Assembly (NCBI RefSeq): GCF_900163665.1
Contig: NZ_FUIA01000019.1
Location: 1-64,000 of the forward strand
Source of the DNA: Frigoribacterium sp. JB110
GTDB taxonomy: Bacteria > Actinomycetota > Actinomycetes > Actinomycetales > Microbacteriaceae
Length of the DNA: 64,000 bases
Reading direction: 5' to 3'
Positions 15,463 through 24,430 of the stretch are shown here, in pieces (the stretch's first letter is position 1; the number at the start of each line of letters is the position of its first letter). The position numbers and the translations under genes are program-made. Below the pieces are notes generated by a model, which made no database searches, was not told the origin of the DNA, and saw only the letters and a program-made list of their open reading frames with translations.

Positions 15463-16517
15463 CGCGAACCGAATCCGTGATCGGTGCACCGCATCGGCCA
15501 CGGATCGCTGTCGGCGTGTTCATCCTCGCCTCCGTTGCCGCCCTGATCCTCTCGGTCGGCGTCGGTTCGGTGACGGTGTCGCCGGATCGGATCATTACCG
15601 TCATCGCCGATCATCTGTTGCCCTGGACTATCCCGACCTCGGCGACGGACATCGAGACGCGCATCATCTGGGAGTTCCGCCTTCCGCGGGCACTGCTGGG
15701 TTTCGTCGTCGGTGCGGCGCTCGCTGTCGCCGGTGCTGTCTTGCAGGCTGTCGTCCGCAACCCGCTCGCCGACCCGTTCGTCTTCGGTGTCTCCTCCGGG
15801 GCCTCGGTCGCGGCGGTGGCGACGTTGACGCTCGCGACCGGGGCTCTCGCGGTCGTCTCGGTGCCGATCGCCGCGTTCGCCGGCGCACTGGCGACAACGT
15901 TGATCGTCTTCCTCCTCGCGCAGCAGCGCGGGCGAGTGACGCCGAACCGGCTCGTGCTCGCGGGCGTTGCGATGTCCTATCTGCTGAGCTCGATCACCAG
16001 CTACCTCGTGCTGCGGGCCAGCTCACCCGGGGAAGGAGTGACGTCCGTGCTCTCCTGGCTCTCCGGTAGCCTCGCCGCCGCGGAATGGGACGGCCTCGGG
16101 CTCCCTTCAGCGGTGCTCGTGATCACAATCGCCGTTCTCGTTCTGCTCGCCCGCGTTTTGAACGCGTTTCTCGTCGGAGACGAGACTGCGGCAAGTCTCG
16201 GTATCGATGTCGGACGGGTCCGCCTCGTCCTGTTCGTCATCACGTCTCTTCTGGTCGGCGTCGTTGTCGCCGTCAGCGGGGCAATCGGATTCGTGGGCCT
16301 TGTCGTGCCCCACGCCATGCGCATGATCGTCGGCTCGGATCACCGCTGGCTGCTTCCCAGCTCTGCTCTAGCGGGAGGCCTGCTGCTGGTCGTGGTGGAC
16401 ATCGTTGCCCGGACCGTCCTCGCCCCGACGGAGCTTCCTGTCGGGCTGCTCACCGCGGCGATCGGAGCACCGTTCTTCCTGTGGCTGCTGCGCCGGTCCG
16501 GACGGAGCGCGACATGA
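15459..16517 (+). CDS. FecCD-family ABC importer permease
   Basis: A 352-residue protein with about 9-10 membrane helices. It has the FecCD signatures: RLPRALLGFVVGAALAVAGA near the start, then VRNPLADPFVFGVSSGASVA and, near the end, GAIGFVGLVVPHAMRMIVG, the ATPase-contact region. It would form the channel of a type II (BtuCD-like) importer for metal chelates, probably as a homodimer. The GTG start overlaps the stop of the binding protein (GTGA), and its own stop overlaps the ATPase start (ATGA). No second permease gene is present, which fits a homodimer. Confidence 0.92.
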   Translation: MTRTESVIGAPHRPRIAVGVFILASVAALILSVGVGSVTVSPDRIITVIADHLLPWTIPTSATDIETRIIWEFRLPRALLGFVVGAALAVAGAVLQAVVRNPLADPFVFGVSSGASVAAVATLTLATGALAVVSVPIAAFAGALATTLIVFLLAQQRGRVTPNRLVLAGVAMSYLLSSITSYLVLRASSPGEGVTSVLSWLSGSLAAAEWDGLGLPSAVLVITIAVLVLLARVLNAFLVGDETAASLGIDVGRVRLVLFVITSLLVGVVVAVSGAIGFVGLVVPHAMRMIVGSDHRWLLPSSALAGGLLLVVVDIVARTVLAPTELPVGLLTAAIGAPFFLWLLRRSGRSAT

Positions 16518-17311
16518 ATCAGCCAGACCGCACAGTAGGTGCCCGGCTCGACGTTGAAGGTGTGAGCGTGCAGGTCGCCGGACGGCGCATCATCGACCGG
16601 GTCTCCCTCACCGCGGACGCAGAGGTGGTCGGGCTCGTCGGACCGAACGGGAGCGGCAAATCCACCCTCCTCAGAACGATCTATCGCATGCTCTCACCGA
16701 CATCCGGGCGTGTCGTCGCGGACGGAGACGAAGTTTGGCAGATGCGTGCACGAGATGCCGCCCGCATTACCGCAGCTGTCGTTCAGGACGGTCCGACAGA
16801 TCTCGAGCTCACCGTCGCAGAATGCGTCGCGACCGGCCGGGTGCCCCATGGCCGTCTCCTCGGCGCCGACAGCCGGGACGATCGCGCTGCAATCGAACAC
16901 GCGATGTCCGTCACGAACGTCACCAACTTCGCAGCGCGACCGGTCGCAACCCTCTCCGGAGGGGAGCGGCAACGGGTGCACCTCGCACGCGCCCTCGCGC
17001 AGCAGCCGCGAATCCTCGTGCTCGACGAGCCCACGAACCATCTCGACATCCGACACCAGCTCGAACTCCTCGCCCTCGTCCGCGATCTCCGCATCACCAT
17101 CCTGGTGACGCTGCACGACCTCAACCTCGCGGCCGCCTACTGCGACCGCATCGCCGTCCTCTCCAACGGCGTCGTCGCTGCCGACGGGACACCCCAGGAC
17201 GTCTTCACCCCTGAACTGCTGCGTCGCGTCTTCGGGGTCACCGCGGCCACGATCACCAACCCTCTGACCGGCCGCACCCAGCTTGTCTACACCGATAGGA
17301 GCACACCATGA
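16514..17311 (+). CDS. FecE/BtuD-type ABC importer ATPase
   Basis: A 265-residue ATPase. Walker A GPNGSGKST (about 45-53), the Q-loop VVQDG, the signature LSGGERQR, Walker B ILVLDEPTNHLD and the H-loop TLHDLN are all present. The order and the LDIRHQLELL segment are typical of the FecE/BtuD class. It drives uptake through the FecCD permease. The ATG at 16514 overlaps the permease stop by 4 nt, and its own stop overlaps the next start (17308) by 4 nt. This ties the DJ-1 protein tightly to the importer. Confidence 0.92.
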   Translation: MNQPDRTVGARLDVEGVSVQVAGRRIIDRVSLTADAEVVGLVGPNGSGKSTLLRTIYRMLSPTSGRVVADGDEVWQMRARDAARITAAVVQDGPTDLELTVAECVATGRVPHGRLLGADSRDDRAAIEHAMSVTNVTNFAARPVATLSGGERQRVHLARALAQQPRILVLDEPTNHLDIRHQLELLALVRDLRITILVTLHDLNLAAAYCDRIAVLSNGVVAADGTPQDVFTPELLRRVFGVTAATITNPLTGRTQLVYTDRSTP

Positions 17312-18138
17312 CCGATACACACGACAACCTCCACCGTGACTGGGACGCCATGCACCACGACCAGCCCTCGATGGCTACAGATGCAACGCGCGACACGGAA
17401 GTTCAGGCCGCGTGGGACCGTTCCGTCGCCGCACACGAAGCGCTCGCTGCCCGACCCGGCGTCACCTTCCAGGCAGACGAAGAGATCGTCATCGTCCTGC
17501 ACCCCGGGTTCGACACCCTCGACGCAATCGGCCCACACTACTTCCTCAGCTCCATGCTCGGCGCAACCATCCATCTCGCCACAACCGGCGAACCCGGAGC
17601 GCCAGTCGTTAGTGCGGGCGGGCTCCCGCTGACGCCGACGATCGCGCTGGCAGACGTCGCCGACGCGCCGACCGTGCTCCTCGTACCCGGCGGAGACACC
17701 AGTGTCCTGACCAACGACCCTCACGCGATGACCGATATTCGTCGCCTGGGATACGCGGCGCAGGTCGTCGCGAGCGTTTGCACCGGCGCCATCGCCCTCG
17801 CCGCCGCCGGCCTCCTCCACGGGAGGCGAGCTACCTCACACTGGTCTGTCCGCCACCTCCTCGCCGGCTATGGGGCAACGCCTATCGACGAGAGAGTCGT
17901 CGTCGACGGGAACGTTATGACTGCCGCGGGCGTCACCGCCGGCATGGACCTCGCCTTACGCCTGGTCGGACGTCTTCGAGGTGACGAGTACGCGCAGTTC
18001 CTTGAACTCGGAGCGGAGTACGCACCAGAACCACCATTCGGCACAGGCACACCGGGCAAAGCCGGAACTGAACTCACCGCACTCGCGCAAGACTTCTTCG
18101 CCACCGTCGAACACGGACTACGCGCACCGGCTACTTAG
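17308..18138 (+). CDS. DJ-1/PfpI-family protein, isonitrile-hydratase-like
   Basis: A 276-residue protein. After a His-rich N-terminal extension of about 55 residues comes a DJ-1/PfpI domain: ADEEIVIVLHPGFDTLDAIG, then the nucleophile elbow VVASVCTGAIALAAAGLLHG, then RATSHWSVRHLLAGYGA. The Asp in the TLDAIGP loop and the Cys-Thr of VCTGA sit where the catalytic Asp and Cys-Thr of Pseudomonas isonitrile hydratase lie (known family). The operon-linked importer and copper-type operator raise the idea that the substrate is an isonitrile-containing metal chelate. That is inference; a chaperone or glyoxalase-like role is possible. Confidence 0.75.
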   Translation: MTDTHDNLHRDWDAMHHDQPSMATDATRDTEVQAAWDRSVAAHEALAARPGVTFQADEEIVIVLHPGFDTLDAIGPHYFLSSMLGATIHLATTGEPGAPVVSAGGLPLTPTIALADVADAPTVLLVPGGDTSVLTNDPHAMTDIRRLGYAAQVVASVCTGAIALAAAGLLHGRRATSHWSVRHLLAGYGATPIDERVVVDGNVMTAAGVTAGMDLALRLVGRLRGDEYAQFLELGAEYAPEPPFGTGTPGKAGTELTALAQDFFATVEHGLRAPAT

Positions 18139-18323
18139 AACCCTGAAACGCCCTGAAGCCAGAGCCGCCTAACGTCCGTAGAGCGCGCCCATACACCACC
18201 GCGAACCCGCTTCTCTGTTGAATGCGCGGAGGCTACAGCGGTCGCCGTAGATAGGGGATGTCAGTAACGCTGTGGTCCCAGGTGATCGGGTTCGCCTAAG
18301 CACGGGCCGCAGCGGGAGCTGGC
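18139..18323. other. Intergenic region after the ABC/DJ-1 operon
   Basis: About 185 nt between the DJ-1 gene and the NUDIX fragment. It has no clear coding frame and no strong hairpin. A short GC-rich run near 18240-18310 is all that stands out. Confidence 0.3.
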
Positions 18324-18329
18324 TAAGGT
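18324..18329 (+). promoter_or_regulatory. -10-like hexamer for the NUDIX gene
   Basis: TAAGGT lies 7 nt before the ATG at 18337 with no Shine-Dalgarno sequence between, which suggests a leaderless transcript. No good -35 is visible. Confidence 0.4.
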
Positions 18330-18336
18330 CGAGAGC

Positions 18337-18827
18337 ATGGATGGGATCGTGCTCGCGGTAAGTGCCGTCGTCGTTGACGCACAAGGACGCGTGCTGCTCG
18401 TCAAACGTGGTACAGAGCCGGAGAAGGGCTGTTGGTCGGTCCCAGGAGGCAGCGTCGATCCGGGTGAGATGCTGGCGGAATGCGCCGCGCGGGAAGCGTT
18501 CGAAGAAACCGGGCTGCACGTCCAGATCATCCGAGAACTGTGGGTGGCAACCGTACCAACCGGCGACGGACATCAGTTCGAGATTCATGATTTCCTGACG
18601 ACGCCCGCTGGGTCGCGCCCGACGAGCTCCACCGTCTCCCGCTGACCACCGGACTCGTCGGCTATCTGGAACGAGCAGGACTCATCCCGACAACCTGGGC
18701 CGCGCCCATAAGTCCAACTCACTCAGCCAGCCCGGACAAGGCACTCCGTCTTCGGCACGGCCTGGCGGAGGGCCGTCGCGTACCTATCGGGTGTGACGGT
18801 GTCGATCAGGGTGATGACCGCCGGTGA
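18337..18827 (+). pseudogene. NUDIX hydrolase broken by a frameshifting deletion
   Basis: The first frame, from ATG at 18337, gives a good NUDIX domain with the Nudix box GGSVDPGEMLAECAAREAFE and ETGL, then FEIHDFLTT before it becomes unrelated and stops at 18645. From 18600 another frame continues the family pattern: DARWVAPDELHRLPLTTGLV, then GYLERAGLIPTTW. A short deletion at about 18597-18601 seems to have removed the residues between them and shifted the frame. The catalytic box is intact, so a truncated protein may still hydrolyse nucleotides, but the C-terminal substrate region is lost. The second frame runs into the relaxase gene, so the end given is its stop. Confidence 0.6.
18781..18786 (+). 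promoter_or_regulatory. -10-like hexamer for the relaxase gene
   Basis: TACCTA lies 6 nt before the GTG at 18793, the same spacing as other leaderless-looking starts in the window. Confidence 0.35.
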
Positions 18828-21800
18828 TGGATACCGGTACCTGCTGAACTCCGTCGTCACCGGCGACGGGGACCGTGACGCCGCCTCTGCGTTGACGAGG
18901 TACTACCTGGAATCGGGAACACCTCCAGGCGCATGGATCGGGTCTGGACTTGTCGGTCTTTCAGGCGGCGTGACGGCGGGCGCGACGGTGACCGAGGAGC
19001 AGTTGCGGCAGTTGATGGGTTACGGGCAGGACCCGAACAACGGCGAGCAATTGGGGCGTCCGTACCGGACGTTCGCAACCGCAACGGAACGGGTCGAGCG
19101 TCGTCTCAAGAAACTCTCGGACTCACTCACCGACGAGGAGCGTGCGACCCAGACCACGCTGATCGAGGCCGAAGAAGCGGCAAAGCCGACGGACGCGCCG
19201 GTGGCGGGGTTCGATTTGACGTTCTCGGTGCCGAAGTCCGTCTCCACCCTGTGGGCGGTTGCCGACGGTGGCACGCAGGCGCTGATCACCCAGGCCCACC
19301 ACGCCGCGATCCACGATGTGATCGCCCTGATCGAGCGAGACGTCGCGATGACCCGGATCGGTGCGAAAGGACCGCGGGGCGCAGTAGCCCAGGTCGAAGT
19401 ACAAGGCGTAATCGCGACTGCATACGACCACTACGACTCCCGTGCGGCGGATCCGCAGCTGCACACGCATGTGGTGGTCGCGAACCGGGTCCAGGCCGTT
19501 CATGACGGGAAGTGGCGGACCCTTGACTCTCGCGCGATTCATGCGGCGGTGACGGGGTTGTCGGAGCATTACAACGCGGTCCTCTCCGATCACCTCACAG
19601 CGATGCTCGGGGTGGGGTGGGAGGCGCGGGAGCGTGGTGTGGGGCGGTCGACGGCGTGGGAGATCGCCGGTGTGCCGCAGGCGCTGATGGACGCGTTCTC
19701 TTCCCGCACCCGTGATATCGAGCAGGTCAAGGACCGCCTCGTCGCCGAGCACGTGGTCAAGCATGGGAGGCAGCCGTCTCCGAAGTTGTTGTGGCAGTTC
19801 CGGCAACAGGCCACGTTGGAGACACGGCCTCCGAAGCAGCACCACTCTCTGAGCGACCTAACCGCCCAGTGGCGGGAACGTGCCACCGAGCTGCTCGGGG
19901 AGGATGCTCCGACGTGGGCCACAACGCTCCTGTCCAGGAGTGCCGGGGAGCCGTTGTTGCGCGCGGACGACATCCCATTGGGGGATCTCGAGCAGGTTGC
20001 CGAGGTGGTGGTGGCGCGGGTGGGTGATCGTCGGGCGACGTGGAAACGATGGAATCTGCATGCGGAGGCTGTCCGGCAGACGATGGGACTCCGGTTCGCG
20101 TCTGCGACCGACCGCGACCACATCACTCACCAGATCGTCGACGCCGCAGAACGAGTGTCGCTGCGTCTGACACCGCCGGAGCTCGCGTCGAGCCCGCCGA
20201 CATTCCGCCGCCCAGACGGGTCCAGTAGGTTCCGCCCGAAGGCCGCGACTGTGTTCTCTTCCGAACAGGTCCTCGCTGCCGAAGACCGTCTCCTGGACGC
20301 GTCGAACGACAGGTCTGCGCCGACGGTGCCGCTCATGTGGATTGAGCAGGCCGCGCGGACGAAGAACCGCGACGGGAATGTGTTGTCGCCGGATCAGGAG
20401 CGGGCGATCGCGAAGATCGGCGTCTCCGCCCGCACCCTCGACGTATTGGTCGGTCCGGCAGGGACGGGGAAGACGACGACGATGTCTGCGTTGCGGCGGG
20501 CGTGGGAGAAACGCCACGGCAGCGGTTCTGTGATCGGTCTGGCACCGTCTGCGGCTGCCGCTGATGTCCTGGCCGGGGATTTGGGGATCTCGACGGAGAA
20601 CACGGCGAAGTGGCTCCACGAACACCGCCGCGGCAACTGGAACCTCACACCCGGGCAACTCGTCATCATCGATGAAGCCTCCCTCGCAGGAACCCTCGCG
20701 CTCGACACCATCGCCACCCACGCCGCCGAGGCCGGCGCGAAGGTACTTCTTGTCGGCGACTGGGCGCAGCTCGCGGCCGTGGATGCGGGTGGGGCGTTCG
20801 GAATGGTCGTCCGCGACCGGGACGATGCCCCGGAGCTGACGGATGTGCGCCGCTTCCGCAATGAGTGGGAGAAACACGCCTCCCTCGGCCTGCGCATCGG
20901 CGATACCGATGTCATCGACACCTACCTCGACCACGACCGCATCACCCCAGGCGGCTACGAGGACATCCTCGAGCAGGCATACCAGGCATGGCGTGCCGAC
21001 CTGGCTGCGGGGAAGGCATCGGTGTTGATAGCCGAGACCCTAGACACTGTTTCCGAGCTCAACACCCGCGCCCGCACCGACCGGATCCTCGCAGGCGACG
21101 TCGCCCTCGACGGCGTCCGGCTCCATGACGGGAACGAGGCCTCCCGCGGCGACCTCATCATCACAAGACAGAACGACCGCCGACTCGCGCTGGAACGGGG
21201 GTGGTTGAAGAACGGCGACCGGTGGACCGTCACCCGCGCCAACGATGACGGATCCCTCACCGTCCGCCGCGCACACTCCAAATGGCGCACCACAATCACT
21301 CTCCCTGCCGCGTACGTCACCGAGCACGTCGAGCTGGGGTACGCGATCACGGCTCACCGGGCGCAGGGCTCCACTGTCGATACTGCGCATGCGATCGTGC
21401 ACTCACCCGAGATGACCCGGGAATCCCTTTACGTCGCGATGACCCGCGGCCGGGAATCCAACCGCGCCTACATCGCGACCGATGAACATCACCTTGAAGA
21501 TCACCAGCACCGGGACGACCTGCAGATGACCGCCCGGTCCGTGCTCTACGGCATCTTGCAGCATGTCGGTGCGGAGCATTCCGCCCACGAGACCATCACG
21601 ACTGAGCAGGACATGTGGGGGTCGCTGGCCCAGCTTGCTGCCGAGTACGACACCATCGCCCAAGAAGCGCAGCAGGACCGGTGGGTCACCCTCCTCGAAC
21701 ACGGCGGCCTCACCCCACAGGCGATCGATGAGCTGGTGGAGACGGACTCGTTCGGGATCCTCACCACCGAACTGCGCCGACTCGAAGCCGACGGGCACGA

Positions 21801-22299
21801 CATCAACGACCTCCTCCCACGCATCACCCGCGCCGGAGGCCTCGATGGGGTGGAGGATCTCGGGTCGTTGCTGCGCTACCGGGTCCAGAAAGTCGCCGCC
21901 ACCTACCAGCCGTCAGCGCGCCGGGTGTCGCTGATCGCCGGCCTCGTCCCGCGTGCGACTGGCATCACCGACCCAGCCATGCGGCAGGCGCTCCAGGAGC
22001 GGGAGCAGCTCATGCAGCAACGCCTCGACGCCCTCACCACCACGGCCATCGAACGGCCCGAGCCGTGGATGAGCATCGTCGACGGCCTGGACCCCGACGC
22101 ACGGGCGACGGCGGTGCGGGTGGTGGCCGCGTATCGGGACCGGTGGGGCATCACCTCCACCAGCCCCCTCGGACCCGTCCCCGACGATGACGCAAAGAGG
22201 ATCGACTACGAACGCGCCCGAGGGCTCCTCGCCAGCCATCAGCCAGACCAGCAGGACGCATCGCCCGGGGCTCAGCAACGGCGCAGCCGCACCCTGTGA
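18793..22299 (+). CDS. MobF-family conjugative relaxase-helicase (TraA/TrwC-like)
   Basis: A 1168-residue protein. The N-terminal relaxase domain opens with MTVSIRVMTAGDGYRYLL. The tyrosines at 37-38 (RYYLESGTPPG) are candidate nicking residues, and the metal-binding histidines are H213, H224 and H226 (DPQLHTHVVVANRV). A RecD/TraI-type helicase follows, with Walker A GPAGTGKTTT at about 553-562, Walker B VIIDEAS at about 621-627 and a late AITAHRAQGSTVDTAHAI motif. Such proteins nick oriT and unwind DNA for conjugation. No oriT, coupling protein or T4SS genes were found in the window. A truncated conjugative element or the edge of a larger one is likely. Confidence 0.92.
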   Translation: MTVSIRVMTAGDGYRYLLNSVVTGDGDRDAASALTRYYLESGTPPGAWIGSGLVGLSGGVTAGATVTEEQLRQLMGYGQDPNNGEQLGRPYRTFATATERVERRLKKLSDSLTDEERATQTTLIEAEEAAKPTDAPVAGFDLTFSVPKSVSTLWAVADGGTQALITQAHHAAIHDVIALIERDVAMTRIGAKGPRGAVAQVEVQGVIATAYDHYDSRAADPQLHTHVVVANRVQAVHDGKWRTLDSRAIHAAVTGLSEHYNAVLSDHLTAMLGVGWEARERGVGRSTAWEIAGVPQALMDAFSSRTRDIEQVKDRLVAEHVVKHGRQPSPKLLWQFRQQATLETRPPKQHHSLSDLTAQWRERATELLGEDAPTWATTLLSRSAGEPLLRADDIPLGDLEQVAEVVVARVGDRRATWKRWNLHAEAVRQTMGLRFASATDRDHITHQIVDAAERVSLRLTPPELASSPPTFRRPDGSSRFRPKAATVFSSEQVLAAEDRLLDASNDRSAPTVPLMWIEQAARTKNRDGNVLSPDQERAIAKIGVSARTLDVLVGPAGTGKTTTMSALRRAWEKRHGSGSVIGLAPSAAAADVLAGDLGISTENTAKWLHEHRRGNWNLTPGQLVIIDEASLAGTLALDTIATHAAEAGAKVLLVGDWAQLAAVDAGGAFGMVVRDRDDAPELTDVRRFRNEWEKHASLGLRIGDTDVIDTYLDHDRITPGGYEDILEQAYQAWRADLAAGKASVLIAETLDTVSELNTRARTDRILAGDVALDGVRLHDGNEASRGDLIITRQNDRRLALERGWLKNGDRWTVTRANDDGSLTVRRAHSKWRTTITLPAAYVTEHVELGYAITAHRAQGSTVDTAHAIVHSPEMTRESLYVAMTRGRESNRAYIATDEHHLEDHQHRDDLQMTARSVLYGILQHVGAEHSAHETITTEQDMWGSLAQLAAEYDTIAQEAQQDRWVTLLEHGGLTPQAIDELVETDSFGILTTELRRLEADGHDINDLLPRITRAGGLDGVEDLGSLLRYRVQKVAATYQPSARRVSLIAGLVPRATGITDPAMRQALQEREQLMQQRLDALTTTAIERPEPWMSIVDGLDPDARATAVRVVAAYRDRWGITSTSPLGPVPDDDAKRIDYERARGLLASHQPDQQDASPGAQQRRSRTL

Positions 22300-22502
22300 G
22301 CACCAACGACCGCCCGGCAAGGGATTGCTCTTCCTTTGCTGCAGGGCCGCCGGTATCCTGATGGTGGCAGGAGCAACCACACGCCGAGCCCCCGGACATT
22401 GTTCAGGGGTGACGCAGACCGTTCGAGCAGCATCTCGGGCACTCAACCACTCAGGACCAGCCACACCGCAATAGTCCTGCGTGCGAAAGTGAGGCCCACA
22501 CC

Positions 22503-22862
22503 ATGCTCCTGAACCGGCTCTGGAACGCCAGCATCCACACCCGCATCTTCCTGCGCCGATGGATGCCCACCAACATCCTCCTCGACCGACTCCGCATCCG
22601 TCGCTGCCTGCGGTGGGGTGTTCCAGCGATGCTCCTCGGCGTCGTCTACATCCTGATCGCCGCCACCTGCACCGAGCTCATCGACCAGGGCTGGAGCGAA
22701 TGGCTCTACCTGGCCTTCTTCTGGGCACTATGGAACGGCCTGAAGTTCCTCCTCTTCGGGCCGTGGAGCCTCATCCTCCTGGCGCAGGTGCGAACGCGGG
22801 AAGCGATCGCACGTCGGCGGCAGCATCGACATGCTGCACGCTCCGAACACGCTCCGGTGTGA
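22503..22862 (+). CDS. Small two-helix membrane protein associated with the relaxase
   Basis: A 119-residue protein. It begins MLLNRLWNASIHTRIFLRRW, with two membrane helices (about 38-58 and 66-96) and a basic C-terminal tail (IARRRQHRHAARSEH). Similar small proteins, often labelled sulfate permease without evidence, sit beside MobF relaxase genes in actinobacterial mobile elements. It is 203 nt after the relaxase. No transport residues are visible. A role in the transfer apparatus is plausible. Confidence 0.6.
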   Translation: MLLNRLWNASIHTRIFLRRWMPTNILLDRLRIRRCLRWGVPAMLLGVVYILIAATCTELIDQGWSEWLYLAFFWALWNGLKFLLFGPWSLILLAQVRTREAIARRRQHRHAARSEHAPV

Positions 22863-23118
22863 CACGCGCCCATGGCGCGTGGTCGGTCATCGTTCCTGCT
22901 CGGCATCGCGCCAGGCCTTGAGACATTGTTAGTCGGCGGACGGCACGTCCTCTTGGGGATCTCGTTCAGATGGCCGGTGTTGATAACGTACTCGTGCATG
23001 TCGCGGGTCTCATGAAAGGTCACCAATACCGCTTCCCGATGCGGGAGTGTCTCGTAGATCTCGTGTTGGGCCCGCCAGGGGTGTACCTCGGACGCGCGAA
23101 TCCGCGCCCGTCGAAAGC
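22863..23118 (-). other. Stretch with a possible decayed minus-strand reading
   Basis: No clear gene. On the minus strand, just after the stop at 23119, one frame reads SEVHPWRAQHEIYETLPHRE and goes on TFHETRDMHEYVINTGHL before running into unrelated sequence. It has no start codon in frame. A neighbouring frame begins VTELSTGADSRVRG. Together they could be the two halves of a frameshifted short gene, but no family is recognised. Confidence 0.25.
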
Positions 23119-24306
23119 TCAGTCACGCCTATCTAGATTGGATGGTTCCTCAAGATCGGTCATAGCGCGGCGTTGGGTGAACGCGACCGCATCGTCACGC
23201 ATCCTCTGCAGCACGTCCCAGTTGTGGAGCATGTCATCTGCGTCGTGATCGAAGCTCGGCACGAGTTCGCGCATACGGGTGAGGACATCGGTATCGGGCA
23301 GCGATTCCAGCCAGGCCCGCACGTCCGCGAATGTTGGAGCGTCGGGCATGTCGGCGATGGTGCCCGTCATGTCCGCTCGTACCGTCGCCGCACTCAGCCG
23401 GTCGCGGTTGCGGTCATACGCAGGGACCCGACTCCCTTCGGAGAGCGCCACCCGCAGATCCGGGTGGCCCTGCGATATCTCATGCCACGCCGGGATCTCG
23501 GGCTGGGGAGGATCCGTTCCGGTGATGAGCCTCGGGATGGCCTGCGTCCGCACCCAGGCAGCGATCTCGCCCAGCTCGTTCATCAACACCGGCCAGCGAG
23601 CGGTTTCCGGCAGGTTGATCCCGACGGTGGGGAACAGCGTCACCGGCACCACCTGGCCCGTGGGAGCCGAGAAGATGACCTCGCCCGGCACGAGCGGTTC
23701 CTCAGGCCGCTTCGGTATGTCGCGCGGATGCCGCGGTGTCACGTCTTCGCGAGACACAACAGGGATTCGAACGGCCGTGACCGCCGGGGTGCGGTGCTTC
23801 GCGTGATTCGTGTAAGCCACCAGCCGTGCTAACGGATGCGCCTCGGGATCGGTGTACCGGTGAAGTGGCTGGAGATCGTAGATGCGCCGGTTCAGATCCG
23901 CACCGCTGCGAAGCGCCGACGGCCCGTTCTTCGCCCGTTTCTGGGTCCACTCCACGAACTTGTCGTAGCTCGACGCAGCAGGCATCTCCACGAGCTTCGC
24001 CGCTCTCTCGCTGAGTTCGGCTCCCGCGTCGGCCTCGGCCTCGATGTAGATCGTGTGCTCGATCGCCGCCCGAAGCGCGTTGAGAGCATCAGCGGCCAGC
24101 AACGGGATCTTCTGCGGGATCGGCGCCACACTGTCAACCACTAGATGCCGAAGCTGCCCGTCGAGCACTTCTCGGAGGCGAACGACGTCCGAGGACTGGG
24201 CCTGGTAGTCAAAGAGCATCTCGCCGACTCTTCCGATCAGCTCGTCGACATGAGCAAGCGTCGCAGCAACCCCGAGGTGCCTATCGGGAAGCCAATGAGC
24301 AACCAT
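23119..24306 (-). CDS. Hypothetical 395-residue protein of the mobile region
   Basis: The ATG at 24306 has a strong ribosome site (GGGAGGT, 8 nt upstream), so it is preferred over the ATG at 24342. The N-terminal half is helical: IPLLAADALNALRAAIEHTI near residue 75, and later ARLVAYTNHAKHRTPA. The pairing of a D-A-L-x-x-L-R-x-A-I-x-H helix with a later TNHAKHR resembles a broad group of hypothetical proteins that have a GDALHNLRSALDH helix and an N-x-D-K-H-R motif, some of which look HEPN-like. The C-terminal half is unrecognised. It is single-copy, faces the relaxase genes and could be a cargo or defence gene. Confidence 0.6.
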   Translation of the reverse strand: MVAHWLPDRHLGVAATLAHVDELIGRVGEMLFDYQAQSSDVVRLREVLDGQLRHLVVDSVAPIPQKIPLLAADALNALRAAIEHTIYIEAEADAGAELSERAAKLVEMPAASSYDKFVEWTQKRAKNGPSALRSGADLNRRIYDLQPLHRYTDPEAHPLARLVAYTNHAKHRTPAVTAVRIPVVSREDVTPRHPRDIPKRPEEPLVPGEVIFSAPTGQVVPVTLFPTVGINLPETARWPVLMNELGEIAAWVRTQAIPRLITGTDPPQPEIPAWHEISQGHPDLRVALSEGSRVPAYDRNRDRLSAATVRADMTGTIADMPDAPTFADVRAWLESLPDTDVLTRMRELVPSFDHDADDMLHNWDVLQRMRDDAVAFTQRRAMTDLEEPSNLDRRD

Positions 24307-24430
24307 CACCGCACACCTCCCGACTCTCTCGCTTTTGCTCAATCCTCCCAGAACGCCCTGACATCCCCGATCAAGCCGCTCGGTTCCGCAACCCGCGCCG
24401 GAGATGCTCCAAGAACCGTAGGGATGGCGT

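Noticed and set aside
18139..18323. A small RNA or riboswitch after the DJ-1 gene
   Set aside because: No consistent hairpin set or known riboswitch core was seen.
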